DNA from: JBBDIK01 sp040880465
GTDB lineage: Bacteria; Actinomycetota; UBA4738; JBBDHU01
Assembly (NCBI GenBank): GCA_040880465.1
Contig: JBBDIK010000016.1
Coordinates: 3,983-67,982 of the forward strand
Length of the DNA: 64,000 nt
Reading direction: 5' to 3'
Made by a program: the position numbers and the translations under genes. Shown here in pieces: positions 9,485-17,143 of this stretch. The notes under the pieces were generated by a model. That model did not search any database. It was given only the letters and a program-made list of their open reading frames with translations, and had not been told where the DNA came from. The first letter of the stretch is position 1; the number at the start of each line of letters is the position of its first letter.

Positions 9485-9626
9485 TGGCCTGAAGAAGCTG
9501 TTTCATGAAGTGACTCGCGTGATTGCCCCTTGCTACCGCGGACCACATCGTCATCTTCGGCTACTCGCTCCCGCTGCTAGACGTTCAGGCGGAGAAGACG
9601 ATCGAGCGGGGAATCGCGAAGAACGG
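9480..9626 (+). pseudogene. Fragment of a SIR2-like domain protein
   Basis: The frame from about 9526 reads ATADHIVIFGYSLPLLD followed by EKTIERGIAKN, which carries the GYSLPxxD signature of SIR2-like NAD-binding domains. The preceding bases, in a different frame, read LKKLFHEVTRVIA and would fit the same protein after one frameshift. Both ends of the gene are missing: the left end stops at an inverted repeat and the right end runs directly into a tRNA-like sequence. This is a recombination remnant, not a working gene. Confidence 0.5.
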
Positions 9627-9695
9627 CCTAGCTCAACTGGAAGAGCACCGGTCTCCAAAATCGCAGGTCGTCGGTTCGAGTCCGACCTCCGGCTC
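9622..9695 (+). pseudogene. tRNA-Trp(CCA)-like gene, degenerate acceptor; left copy of 32-bp tRNA repeat
   Basis: D arm (GCTC/GAGC), anticodon loop CTCCAAA (anticodon CCA, Trp), variable loop AGGTC and a perfect T arm (GTCGG/CCGAC) can be drawn. The 3' acceptor CTCCGGC would need GCCGGAG at the 5' end, but the sequence there is AACGGCC and belongs to the SIR2 fragment. The anticodon stem also has a C-C mismatch. The last 32 bases (9664-9695) recur exactly at 20566-20597. It is probably a pseudo-tRNA or recombination junction. Confidence 0.5.
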
Positions 9696-9775
9696 AGATG
9701 AAAACCGTAGGCCAGAGTGTGGAGATCCAAGCTCCGAGTCGACGGGCTTTAGGGATGAGACATGCTCTGGTTGTC

Positions 9776-10459
9776 CTAGGCTGGCCAGTCTCCGGTGCAC
9801 TCGGTAGCGGTCATCGCGTCGACCTGGCCGAAGGTCGTATCCATCCCGGTGCGGGCGATACACAGGGTCTTTCCCGACTCGGTCAGTGTCACGAGGACGA
9901 TGGAGTCGCGCCTCGCCCCCCGGATGCTCACGTCACCTGGACCGATCGCGGGGCCGTCGGTCCAGTTCAACGACGGCTCGATCGACCGTGCGACAGTGGC
10001 ATCGAACCCGACGAACGTGGCGTCGTCGGTGTAGTAGGCCAAGGCCGCCGCATACCCGTTTCGCAGCTGCGATTCGCCGGCTCTGTCCTGGGCCCGGATC
10101 CTGGCCCCCAGGAATGTGGGCAGAGCTATCGCCACGAGGAGACCTACGATGAGGAGACCGGCACCCGCGATCGCGACTCCGATGAGGACCTTGGTTCCGG
10201 TGCTGGTTCCCATCGAGGGAGAACCTCCCGGGGGAGCCGACGTCGGGAACTCGCTGCCGGAGCCGACGACCGGGATGTTCGACGGTTCCAGGGCCGCGTA
10301 TCGCGCCCATGCAGCCGCCCATCCCTCGGTGGTGCGCGGGAACGTCTGCACAGGAGGACTTCCCGGCAGGTTCCTATCCCAGATGCCGAACGAATCCGTC
10401 TCGTATCCCAGGACATATCGGTAGCCCGTGTGGGAAAAAGTCGGCGGTTGAGCGCTCAT
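9776..10459 (-). CDS. Membrane-anchored pilin-like protein with N-terminal actinobacterial domain, 227 aa
   Basis: Residues 1-55 form a small domain (HTGYRYVLGY, FGIWDR, FPRTTEGWAAAW) that I have seen in other actinobacterial membrane proteins. After a Pro/Ser linker, a membrane helix at about residues 90-112 runs into ALPTFLGARIRAQDRA, then LRNGYAAALAYYTDD, the pattern of type IV pilin-like proteins. The usual N-terminal prepilin peptidase site is absent because the helix is internal, so assembly into a pilus is doubtful. The C-terminal part is a beta-rich globular region with two cysteines. A TAGGCT hexamer ends 9 nt before the ATG. It is the first gene inside the accessory segment. Confidence 0.75.
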   Translation of the reverse strand: MSAQPPTFSHTGYRYVLGYETDSFGIWDRNLPGSPPVQTFPRTTEGWAAAWARYAALEPSNIPVVGSGSEFPTSAPPGGSPSMGTSTGTKVLIGVAIAGAGLLIVGLLVAIALPTFLGARIRAQDRAGESQLRNGYAAALAYYTDDATFVGFDATVARSIEPSLNWTDGPAIGPGDVSIRGARRDSIVLVTLTESGKTLCIARTGMDTTFGQVDAMTATECTGDWPA

Positions 10460-10593
10460 ACTGTGTGCAGCCTAGCTCGGATGCGGAGGAAGGTCATGGC
10501 GTGGGGGCAGACCCCCGGGCTTGAGATTCGAATGGGATGCGGGGAAGGCCCTCAGCCCCACTTACGCCGCTGGTGCTTCTACTCGACCACCCA

Positions 10594-11640
10594 CTACTGG
10601 CATCGTCCTGGGGACCTCGGAAGGGTCTCCACCACCTCGGCCTCGAGGTAGGTACTCGCCCCGAGGACTGTGCCAGGATCGTCGATCCCATCTGCGTTGA
10701 TCCCTTGTACCGGCATCCCTGGCGAAGGCGAAGTGGTGTACTCGACAGGCGGGTCCACTTGCACTGTGCGGCGGGCGAGCAAGTAGGCGTGCACGGGGTC
10801 GAAGATGATCTCCTCGCGGATGCCGGCCCAGGTCACTCCGACTCCCACGCCGCGGCGGCCTGCGCCATCGATGACCTCTCCGCGTAGTTCGATGCCTGGG
10901 ACCTGCGCCGCGGCGGCGAAGAGTGCTGCCCGCGACTCGGGGGAACCAACGTTCGTTAGGAGGTCGGCGATCTCGCCGAACACCATCTGGGCGCGCTTGG
11001 CCTTCGGATAGTCCGCTTGGCTCCCTCTCACGGTTTCGGCCTCGATCTTTCTATAGAGCTCGTCGGCATCGCGAGGGAGATCGTCGATAGCTGACACCTT
11101 CAGGCGTCCAGCCTCGTAGTCGCAGGAATCCACGCCGGAAGCTCCCAACGTCGGCCTACCCGCTGCCACCCAACGCTCGCGGTCGACCGCAGTAGGGAAG
11201 GCCCACTCGCCGTAGCGAGACGTGATGCGCCCTGCTCCATTAGCGCCAACCCACACATCCTGGGTTGAGGGGACCGAGACGACGTAGGTGCCCGCGGGCG
11301 AATCGGCCTCAACCCGACCCGACACCGTGATCTGCCGGTGAAGGTAGGTGCCCGGAGGGATCACGATCGGCGGAACTTCGGCGGCGGCTTTCGACGCAGC
11401 TTGGAGCGCTTCCTCAGCACTCGCGTACGAGGGCCCCCCCGGAGACCCAGCACCTAGGAGGATGCTGAGTGCGATCGGGGCGGCGACAGCGGTGGCGATG
11501 ATCGCAGCTGCCGAAACGAACAGGCGAGTTTTCTTGCGAGTGGGGGGGGTTGCGCGCCGGGCCTCGGCAACCAACATCTCGCGGATCCGCTTGCGGCTTG
11601 CCGGCGGGAGCGGGCGGGGGTCCGGGGGATCGATGTTCAT
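10594..11640 (-). CDS. CU044_5270-type membrane protein, probable sigma-factor partner, 348 aa
   Basis: A cytoplasmic N-terminus of about 40 residues rich in Arg/Pro is followed by one membrane helix (residues 43-65) and a large extracytoplasmic region with EEALQAASKAA, GTYLHRQI, YGEWAFPT, DADELYRKIEAE and a C-terminal DPVHAYLLARR. This layout matches the actinobacterial CU044_5270 family, whose genes regularly follow ECF sigma factor genes. Its ATG overlaps the sigma gene stop by four bases, so the two are co-translated. By analogy it may hold or modulate the sigma factor at the membrane, although a classical zinc anti-sigma motif (HxxxCxxC) is absent. Confidence 0.78.
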   Translation of the reverse strand: MNIDPPDPRPLPPASRKRIREMLVAEARRATPPTRKKTRLFVSAAAIIATAVAAPIALSILLGAGSPGGPSYASAEEALQAASKAAAEVPPIVIPPGTYLHRQITVSGRVEADSPAGTYVVSVPSTQDVWVGANGAGRITSRYGEWAFPTAVDRERWVAAGRPTLGASGVDSCDYEAGRLKVSAIDDLPRDADELYRKIEAETVRGSQADYPKAKRAQMVFGEIADLLTNVGSPESRAALFAAAAQVPGIELRGEVIDGAGRRGVGVGVTWAGIREEIIFDPVHAYLLARRTVQVDPPVEYTTSPSPGMPVQGINADGIDDPGTVLGASTYLEAEVVETLPRSPGRCQ

Positions 11641-12236
11641 GATGTTCCCTCCTTGCGGATGGTGCTGTCAGTACCTTCGTGTCCGTATCGCTCGGCGAGT
11701 TCCGTGAGTCTTCGGCGAGCGCGCGAGAGACGAGATCGCACTGTGCCGAGCGGCAACGCGAGAACCTCGCCGATCTCCTCGTAAGAGAGGTTTCCCCACG
11801 CGGCCAGCGAGAGGATGTCCTGATCGTCTCGCGGGAGGTGCTCAAAGACTCCGAGTACCCTCATGGCCCAACGCTCGTCATCAAGGCGCCCGACTAGGTC
11901 GTCCGCGAAGTCGGGAACCGCCGCCGCCCGGGTAGATGCCCGCACGAGGCGAGCTCGGGCTCGCCGTTCGGTGCGGCTCCAGTTTCGAAGCACATTGATG
12001 CTGACCCCGATCAGCCAAGGTCGCAGTGTGTCGCTGGTCGGGTGCACCTCGCCTCGCCGCATCCAGGCTTGGAGGAAGACGCTCGAAGTCAGGTCCTCGG
12101 CCTGGCTCCAGCTGCCGCATCTGCGGAAGCAGAAGTTGTAGACCGTCTCCGAGTATCGGTCGAAGATCTGTCCGAAGGCTTCGGCGTCCCCGCCGGCCGC
12201 GGCTTCCCAAAGCCGGATATCCGTTCGCTGTTCCAT
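11637..12236 (-). CDS. ECF-family RNA polymerase sigma factor, 199 aa
   Basis: Region 2 lies at about residues 20-90 (FGQIFDRYSETVYNFCFRR, QAEDLTSSVFLQAW) and region 4 at about 130-185 (LPRDDQDILSLAAW, LSYEEIGEVLALPLGTVRSR), the standard two-domain form of an extracytoplasmic-function sigma factor. Length is normal. The gene leads a two-gene unit with the CU044_5270-type protein. Downstream target genes cannot be told from sequence, but secreted hydrolases and lipoproteins follow in the same accessory segment. The ATG at 12236 has no strong ribosome site. Confidence 0.9.
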   Translation of the reverse strand: MEQRTDIRLWEAAAGGDAEAFGQIFDRYSETVYNFCFRRCGSWSQAEDLTSSVFLQAWMRRGEVHPTSDTLRPWLIGVSINVLRNWSRTERRARARLVRASTRAAAVPDFADDLVGRLDDERWAMRVLGVFEHLPRDDQDILSLAAWGNLSYEEIGEVLALPLGTVRSRLSRARRRLTELAERYGHEGTDSTIRKEGTS

Positions 12237-12608
12237 CTACCGGTAGTGTCCGCCAGGGGGGTGGGGTTCCCGCAACCGACCGGAAGGGACATCGGGGCCC
12301 GAGGCACCAGCTGAGAGAATCCATCAGCGCTTCGGCCAGATGACACCTTTCGGGCCGTGACGTACATGAATAGGGCGATGCGCACAGATGACCGACCCGG
12401 AGACGTGAGGATGGCGGACCGTTGTCGCGGTCAGGCGTTGCTCGCCGGAAGGTGGAAACATGAGCTAGTTGGATCACGCGCTTGCGCTGGCAGGTGTGAC
12501 CACGGAGCCGAGGGACGGGCCCTCGATTTTCCCGCTGACTCTCCCTCAGTCTAGGATGAGCCGCTGAGCTGGGGAGGCCCGTGAGAATGAAGAAGTGCTC
12601 GTTCTTCG
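12237..12608. other. Gene-free stretch of about 370 bases
   Basis: This separates the sigma-factor unit from the phosphodiesterase gene, both on the minus strand. No convincing coding frame is visible. The left part must hold the sigma-gene promoter. The right end contains a hairpin near the phosphodiesterase stop. Confidence 0.5.
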
Positions 12609-12611
12609 TTA
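12585..12611 (-). terminator. Possible hairpin terminator at the end of the phosphodiesterase gene
   Basis: GAAGAA at 12589-12594 pairs with TTCTTC at 12602-12607, extended by three more pairs including one wobble, around a 7-nt loop. It overlaps the TAA of the minus-strand gene. No strong T-tract follows on that strand, so termination is uncertain. Confidence 0.3.
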
Positions 12612-14270
12612 TTCCCGCGGGCCCTTCTGTTGCAGGCAGGGCGCGCCCTCAAGCACCGACGATGCAAAGGCCGCCTCGAACGCGTCGCGATTCGCGTCGA
12701 GGGGCGAGGGCGGCGCGCCGGTAAAGAGGTCGGTCTTCGACAGCGAGGCGACGAAGGCCGCGATCTCCTCGGGCGATGTGTGAAGCTGGCGCATCCGCAC
12801 CTCGTCCAACACCACCGAGACCCCTTGCACGTGCAGTACGAGCGAGTCGGTCCCAGCCCCGAAGTGAGCATCGATGGCGCGGGTGAGCTTGTCCGGCGAC
12901 ATCACGGTCGCCCCTGTCGTCGACGGCTGCGGGACGGCACCGTGGTCCGCCGTGAGCGCAAGCACCCACTTCCCGCGACCGACCTGTTTGTTGAGGAACG
13001 CCACGAACTGGCGAAGCCCCTCATCTTGCGCACGGACCGAGTCCCGCATTTCGAGGCTGTTCATGCTCCATGCGTGGCTGACGAAGTCGATCAGCTTGTA
13101 GTTCAGAAACAGGAGGTCGGGGACGGCATCCTTGCCGAAGTGCTCCCTTCGAATGAGGCGCTCCACGAGCCGGTTCTGATACGGAACCCTGGCCGGTGTC
13201 TCGAAGCCGCCCAGGAGTGGCTCGATCGGATTGTCCCGCCATCGGTCGTTGGCGGCACCGTCGGCCTGATCGAGCTTGGCCACGTCAGCTTGAAGCCCGT
13301 CCACACGGTTCGCATACTTCGGGAAACGGAACTGGCGTGCGGCCGGCCCGATGAGATTCCACGACTCGCCTTCCTCGCCAAGCGTGTCGCTCTCGGAGGC
13401 GGCGCGCAGCACGACGATGTCCTTGTCCCCGCCGCCCCAGTCCGACCCGTGGCCGATCAAGCCGAGGTGGATCTCACGGGTCGCGACCTCGCCGACGATG
13501 GGCTCGTTGTCCATGGCGCGGTCGTAGATGTCCGCAAGGGTCGGCTCGATGAGGAGCGTCGAGCCGGTCTCCCATGGCGCGAAGACGCCGTTCCCGATGA
13601 GCACGCGGTGGCCGGTGACCCCGTGGGACTGGGGGAACATTCCGGTGCCGATGGTTGCATGCACCGGCGCAGTCGTCGACGGCGACGTGCCGACGGTTGC
13701 ATGCTCGTACCAAGTTCCCTTGGGAATCAGGGACCGGAGATACGGCCAACTGCTCCCCCACTTGTCGAGCACGTTCATCCCGGCGGCGTCCCAGATCATC
13801 GTGATGATCAGTTTCGGCGGCTCACGCCGGCCCTGGGGAAGCACCTCGTGCATGGGCTGGCCGTCGGACCGGAACCGGTCGAATTGCAACAGGGCGGCCT
13901 GGGTCGCAGCGATGTCGGCGGACGTCACGGACCGGCCTACCCGCCCGCTCGCGGCGATCTGACCGGGCCCGTACCACAGCATCGGCACGTGCTGGAGGTA
14001 GTCCCACGGCCCCACGTGGGGGAGTCCCGGGCCGACGAAGTCCGGCGGCGCCGTTAGCGTCTGGAGCTGTCCACCGCGCCCCGGGAAGTACCCGCGCGCG
14101 GTTCGCTCCAGTTCCTCTTGCGGCAACCGACAGGCCTCGCGGGGACCGCCACGCGCTCCGGGCTCCGCCGTTACCGGCGTCGCGAGCACCGCAGCCACGA
14201 TCGTCATGACAGCGCACAGGGCGATCGTCCGTCGTTTCCGGGTGCGCGGATCAGTTGCGTTAGGCCGCAT
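12609..14270 (-). CDS. Secreted alkaline phosphatase/type I phosphodiesterase-like protein, 553 aa
   Basis: A Sec signal peptide (basic start TRKRR, hydrophobic residues 16-33, cleavage near VTAEPGA) precedes a type I phosphodiesterase/nucleotide pyrophosphatase fold. The metal and nucleophile motif appears as IITMIWDAAG, then VGTSPSTTAPVHATIGTG with the catalytic Thr/Ser, followed by PQSHGVTGH. Further conserved pieces are FLNYKLIDFVSHAW and LALTADHGAVPQP. These supply the Asp and His ligands for two metals. Likely substrates are phosphodiesters or phosphate esters outside the cell. An AGGA ribosome site lies about 6 nt before the ATG. Confidence 0.88.
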   Translation of the reverse strand: MRPNATDPRTRKRRTIALCAVMTIVAAVLATPVTAEPGARGGPREACRLPQEELERTARGYFPGRGGQLQTLTAPPDFVGPGLPHVGPWDYLQHVPMLWYGPGQIAASGRVGRSVTSADIAATQAALLQFDRFRSDGQPMHEVLPQGRREPPKLIITMIWDAAGMNVLDKWGSSWPYLRSLIPKGTWYEHATVGTSPSTTAPVHATIGTGMFPQSHGVTGHRVLIGNGVFAPWETGSTLLIEPTLADIYDRAMDNEPIVGEVATREIHLGLIGHGSDWGGGDKDIVVLRAASESDTLGEEGESWNLIGPAARQFRFPKYANRVDGLQADVAKLDQADGAANDRWRDNPIEPLLGGFETPARVPYQNRLVERLIRREHFGKDAVPDLLFLNYKLIDFVSHAWSMNSLEMRDSVRAQDEGLRQFVAFLNKQVGRGKWVLALTADHGAVPQPSTTGATVMSPDKLTRAIDAHFGAGTDSLVLHVQGVSVVLDEVRMRQLHTSPEEIAAFVASLSKTDLFTGAPPSPLDANRDAFEAAFASSVLEGAPCLQQKGPRE

Positions 14271-14320
14271 ACATTCCTACGACGGTAGTCGGGGCCGACG
14301 AGGAGGGCTCCAGCCCCAGC

Positions 14321-14944
14321 TCATGACCCACCCAAGCAACCCGCGACCGCGGCGGGCAGTCCGGTCAAGTTGAGCCCCTTGCCGCCCGCGACGAAATCGT
14401 AGGGCGAACCACGCCAACGCCCGGGGACCCCCTCGACGGCGCGAGGTGGAAACCCGTCGAGTTGGAAACCGATCCAGTCGGGGGAGGCGAACCCACGGGA
14501 ATCAAGCGGAGCTACTGCCACCAACCCCTCGCCGAACTGCCGCTCCTCGACAAGGAATCGGGCACGAGCAGCTGGTCCGGTTCCCCCCCGTACATACCAC
14601 CGAGTCACCCGAGCCAGATACCCGACGTCGCCACGCGGCGGCGATTCGGGGCCCGCGAAGGTTCGCGCATCTTCGACCTCAAAACGACCTAGCAGGCCGG
14701 CGACGCGCTGAATGAGTGCAATGACAGGCTTGAGTTCCTCGACCGATGGCCGACGCCAGCCGCCCTTGCATCGCCACTTCGACGCCGGATCCATCCAGGA
14801 GGACGGACGTGGAACCGGCGGTGTAGGCAAGAGGGCGCCAGCTTTCCTCTCCTGCGAGGCGGGCGTCGAGAAAAACGACACCGCCCTCGTACAGGCGACA
14901 GCAGCAAGAGTCACGATTGCGAAAGCGATGATGCGTCTGCACAC
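14321..14944 (-). CDS. Putative exported protein, possible lipoprotein, 207 aa
   Basis: With the GTG at 14944 the protein begins CRRIIAFAIVTLAAVACTR, a short basic signal with a cysteine at a weak lipobox (AVAC). The mature part contains RPSVEELKPVIALIQRVAG, GRFEVEDARTFAG, a repeated Arg/Gly-rich strand region and a C-terminal AVAGCLGG. The frame stays open up to an ATG at 15070, but the extra residues look non-coding and would overlap the divergent phospholipase gene. No family is recognised. It is divergent from the phospholipase C gene at 14992 and may share its control region. Confidence 0.55.
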   Translation of the reverse strand: MCRRIIAFAIVTLAAVACTRAVSFFSTPASQERKAGALLPTPPVPRPSSWMDPASKWRCKGGWRRPSVEELKPVIALIQRVAGLLGRFEVEDARTFAGPESPPRGDVGYLARVTRWYVRGGTGPAARARFLVEERQFGEGLVAVAPLDSRGFASPDWIGFQLDGFPPRAVEGVPGRWRGSPYDFVAGGKGLNLTGLPAAVAGCLGGS

Positions 14945-14991
14945 GATCGTCGCATCGTAGCGGAGGAATCGCGCGATGGCGCTGTTAGCGT

Positions 14992-16410
14992 ATGGCGAAC
15001 GTGTCAAACGAACACATCGAAGAACATTCGATCCACGGCTACTTCTCCCGCCGCGAATTCCTCGCCGCAAGCCTCGTAACCGCAGGTGGAGCAGTGCTTT
15101 CCGCCTGTGTGCCCGATCAGCGCCTACGTCCCCGCGCCGGAACCTCCCCCCTTGCGCTCGACACGCATTGGCCGATCAAACACGTCATCTACATCATGCT
15201 GGAGAACCGATCCTTCGATTCGATCTTCGGCACGATGAAGGGCGTGAACGGCGCGACGAGGGGAAACCGCCTTGGCAAGGAGGTCCCGCTCATCCACTGC
15301 CCGCAGTGGCTTCCGGGGGACCTGCCGCACGATCACGTTTCCGCGCTCGCCCAGTACAACGACGGCAAGCTGGATGGGTTTGCGATCGGATCGTTCGGGC
15401 GCTTCTACGGCTACTCGCAGCTCCACGAGTCCGACGTTCCCAACTACTTCCGCTGGGCGCGCGAATACGTCATCTGCGATAACTTCTTCGCGTCTGCCAT
15501 GGGGCCGTCATATCCCAACCACCTCTTCTACATCGCCGGTACCTCGGGCGGCGCCTTCGACAATCCGGAGAACATCTCCACGCGGCAAGCGGCGGGAGTA
15601 GATCCGGATGGGGAATCGCTGCGGATCAAGAGCTGGGGCTGTGACGCATATGGCGACGGGGTCTTCGCCCTGACCTACGATGACAAAGGCAACCTCACCA
15701 AGCATTCGACATGTTTCACCTTCAAGACCGTCGGGGAGCAACTGACCGACGAGGGCATCGACTGGGCCTACTATGCGGCCGAACCCACCGAGCCCGGCTA
15801 CATCTGGTCCGCCTACACATCGATCGAGCAAGTCTTCCATTCGGATCTGTATGCGCGGCATATCCGGGACGTTGACCGACTGATCGACGACATCAAGGGG
15901 CCGGGTCTTCCCGCCGTGACGTGGGTGACGCCTCGGTTCCAGCTCTCGGATCATCCACCCTGGAACTCGCGCTTCGCCCACAACTGGGTGACCGAGATCG
16001 TGAACGCCGTCATGACCTCCCGCATGTGGTCCAACACTGCGATCTTCCTGACCTGGGATGAGTGGGGAGGCTTCTACGATCACGTGAGACCGCCCAAGAT
16101 CGACGAGATAGGACTCGGGTTCCGGGTTCCGATGCTCGTGATCTCGCCGTTCGCGCGCCGGGGCTATGTCGACGACGCGATCGGGGAGTTCTCGACCCCG
16201 CTGAAGTTCATAGCCGACAACTGGGGTCTTCCGTACCTGACGAGCCGGGTCCGCAAGACCCACGATTTCTCCCACGTGTTCGATTTCAAGCAGAAGCCGA
16301 GGCCACCCGAGCCACTGGAGACAGTGAGGGCCTCGGGCGATCCCTGGGTCTACCCGGATCGGTTCCCGGGGTGGCAAGGCCCCAAGCCGCTCGAAGGCGG
16401 CGGGCTGTGA
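14992..16410 (+). CDS. Phospholipase C-type phosphoesterase, Tat-exported lipoprotein, 472 aa
   Basis: The N-terminus carries a twin-arginine motif (SRREFLAAS) and a lipobox (VLSAC), so it should be exported folded by Tat and anchored to the membrane outer face. The catalytic domain is the phosphoesterase family typified by mycobacterial PlcA-D and acid phosphatase AcpA: KHVIYIMLENRSFDSIFG near residue 62, then PNYFRWAREYVICDNFF, SDHPPWN, HNWVTEIVNAV, LTWDEWGGFYDHV and VPMLVISPFARRGYVDD. Substrates would be phospholipids or phosphodiesters. It overlaps a small lipoprotein gene (TGATG) and has a paralogue at 17144. Confidence 0.93.
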   Translation: MANVSNEHIEEHSIHGYFSRREFLAASLVTAGGAVLSACVPDQRLRPRAGTSPLALDTHWPIKHVIYIMLENRSFDSIFGTMKGVNGATRGNRLGKEVPLIHCPQWLPGDLPHDHVSALAQYNDGKLDGFAIGSFGRFYGYSQLHESDVPNYFRWAREYVICDNFFASAMGPSYPNHLFYIAGTSGGAFDNPENISTRQAAGVDPDGESLRIKSWGCDAYGDGVFALTYDDKGNLTKHSTCFTFKTVGEQLTDEGIDWAYYAAEPTEPGYIWSAYTSIEQVFHSDLYARHIRDVDRLIDDIKGPGLPAVTWVTPRFQLSDHPPWNSRFAHNWVTEIVNAVMTSRMWSNTAIFLTWDEWGGFYDHVRPPKIDEIGLGFRVPMLVISPFARRGYVDDAIGEFSTPLKFIADNWGLPYLTSRVRKTHDFSHVFDFKQKPRPPEPLETVRASGDPWVYPDRFPGWQGPKPLEGGGL

Positions 16411-16877
16411 TGCGCCGGACCCTCCTTGCGGTAGCGTTGGCTGGCGTTCTCGTCCCCGCATGTTCGATGCGAACACCCAGTCCAAGCCCTCGCCACGCGC
16501 CCAGTCCTCGATCCTACGTACCGCCCCCCGATGAGCGCGCGATCATCGAGTTGGCGGACCCGATGCTCGTCGCCTTCTGCGTCGCCCAGGAGAAAGTCCT
16601 CGAGCTGGAAGTCGACCTGATGATGCGCGACCTTCCCGAGCCCGAGACGATCCGAAGACTCCGCGCATCGCAGCGGATCGCCCGAGAACAATCCCGCTTC
16701 TTTTTCGCGGAGGACCGGCGACGCGAGGCGAAGCTGATCGGCTCCTGGGCGGACTCATTCCGTGTGTCGATCCGGCGGGCGAGGCTCGGCGCAACGGGCC
16801 AGAAGACACTGCAACCGGCAGTTCTCGCCCTCCGAAGGGTGGACCGTCCGCTCTCCTGCGAACTCGACCTTGAGTAG
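16410..16877 (+). CDS. Small lipoprotein, 155 aa
   Basis: The ATG at 16410 overlaps the phospholipase stop codon (TGATG), so the two are coupled. Residues 1-18 form a lipoprotein signal with lipobox VPAC, followed by a Ser/Pro-rich linker. The rest looks helical and charged, for example AIIELADPMLVAFC, RRLRASQRIAREQSRFFF and SWADSFRVSIRRAR. No family is recognised. A role as membrane-anchored partner or chaperone of the phospholipase is possible from gene order only. Confidence 0.65.
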   Translation: MRRTLLAVALAGVLVPACSMRTPSPSPRHAPSPRSYVPPPDERAIIELADPMLVAFCVAQEKVLELEVDLMMRDLPEPETIRRLRASQRIAREQSRFFFAEDRRREAKLIGSWADSFRVSIRRARLGATGQKTLQPAVLALRRVDRPLSCELDLE

Positions 16878-17143
16878 CAGGGCTACGAAGCGCCGACGAT
16901 CGGCGGCGGCTGAATCGCCTCGAGCTGCTGTGGCGTCCGCTGGCGATCCTCCCGCCGCGGAACCACTGTGGGTGCTCGCGGCTCCTGAGCGAAATCGAAC
17001 GCTGGTCAGGTCCTTCGCCCGCATCGCGGTTTCGGTCTCGCCCTTGCGGACTATCCGGTCATGGGCGGCACGTGGTTTCCGTTGGCAGCGCGTCGCCTTG
17101 CCGCTACGGTGTTCGCTCATTCGAACCCCGGAGGGGCCGGACG

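Noticed and set aside
14976..15482. Frame starting at ATG 14976 with a GGAGG site
   Set aside because: Although its ribosome site is good, it is a shadow of the phospholipase C gene beginning at 14992.
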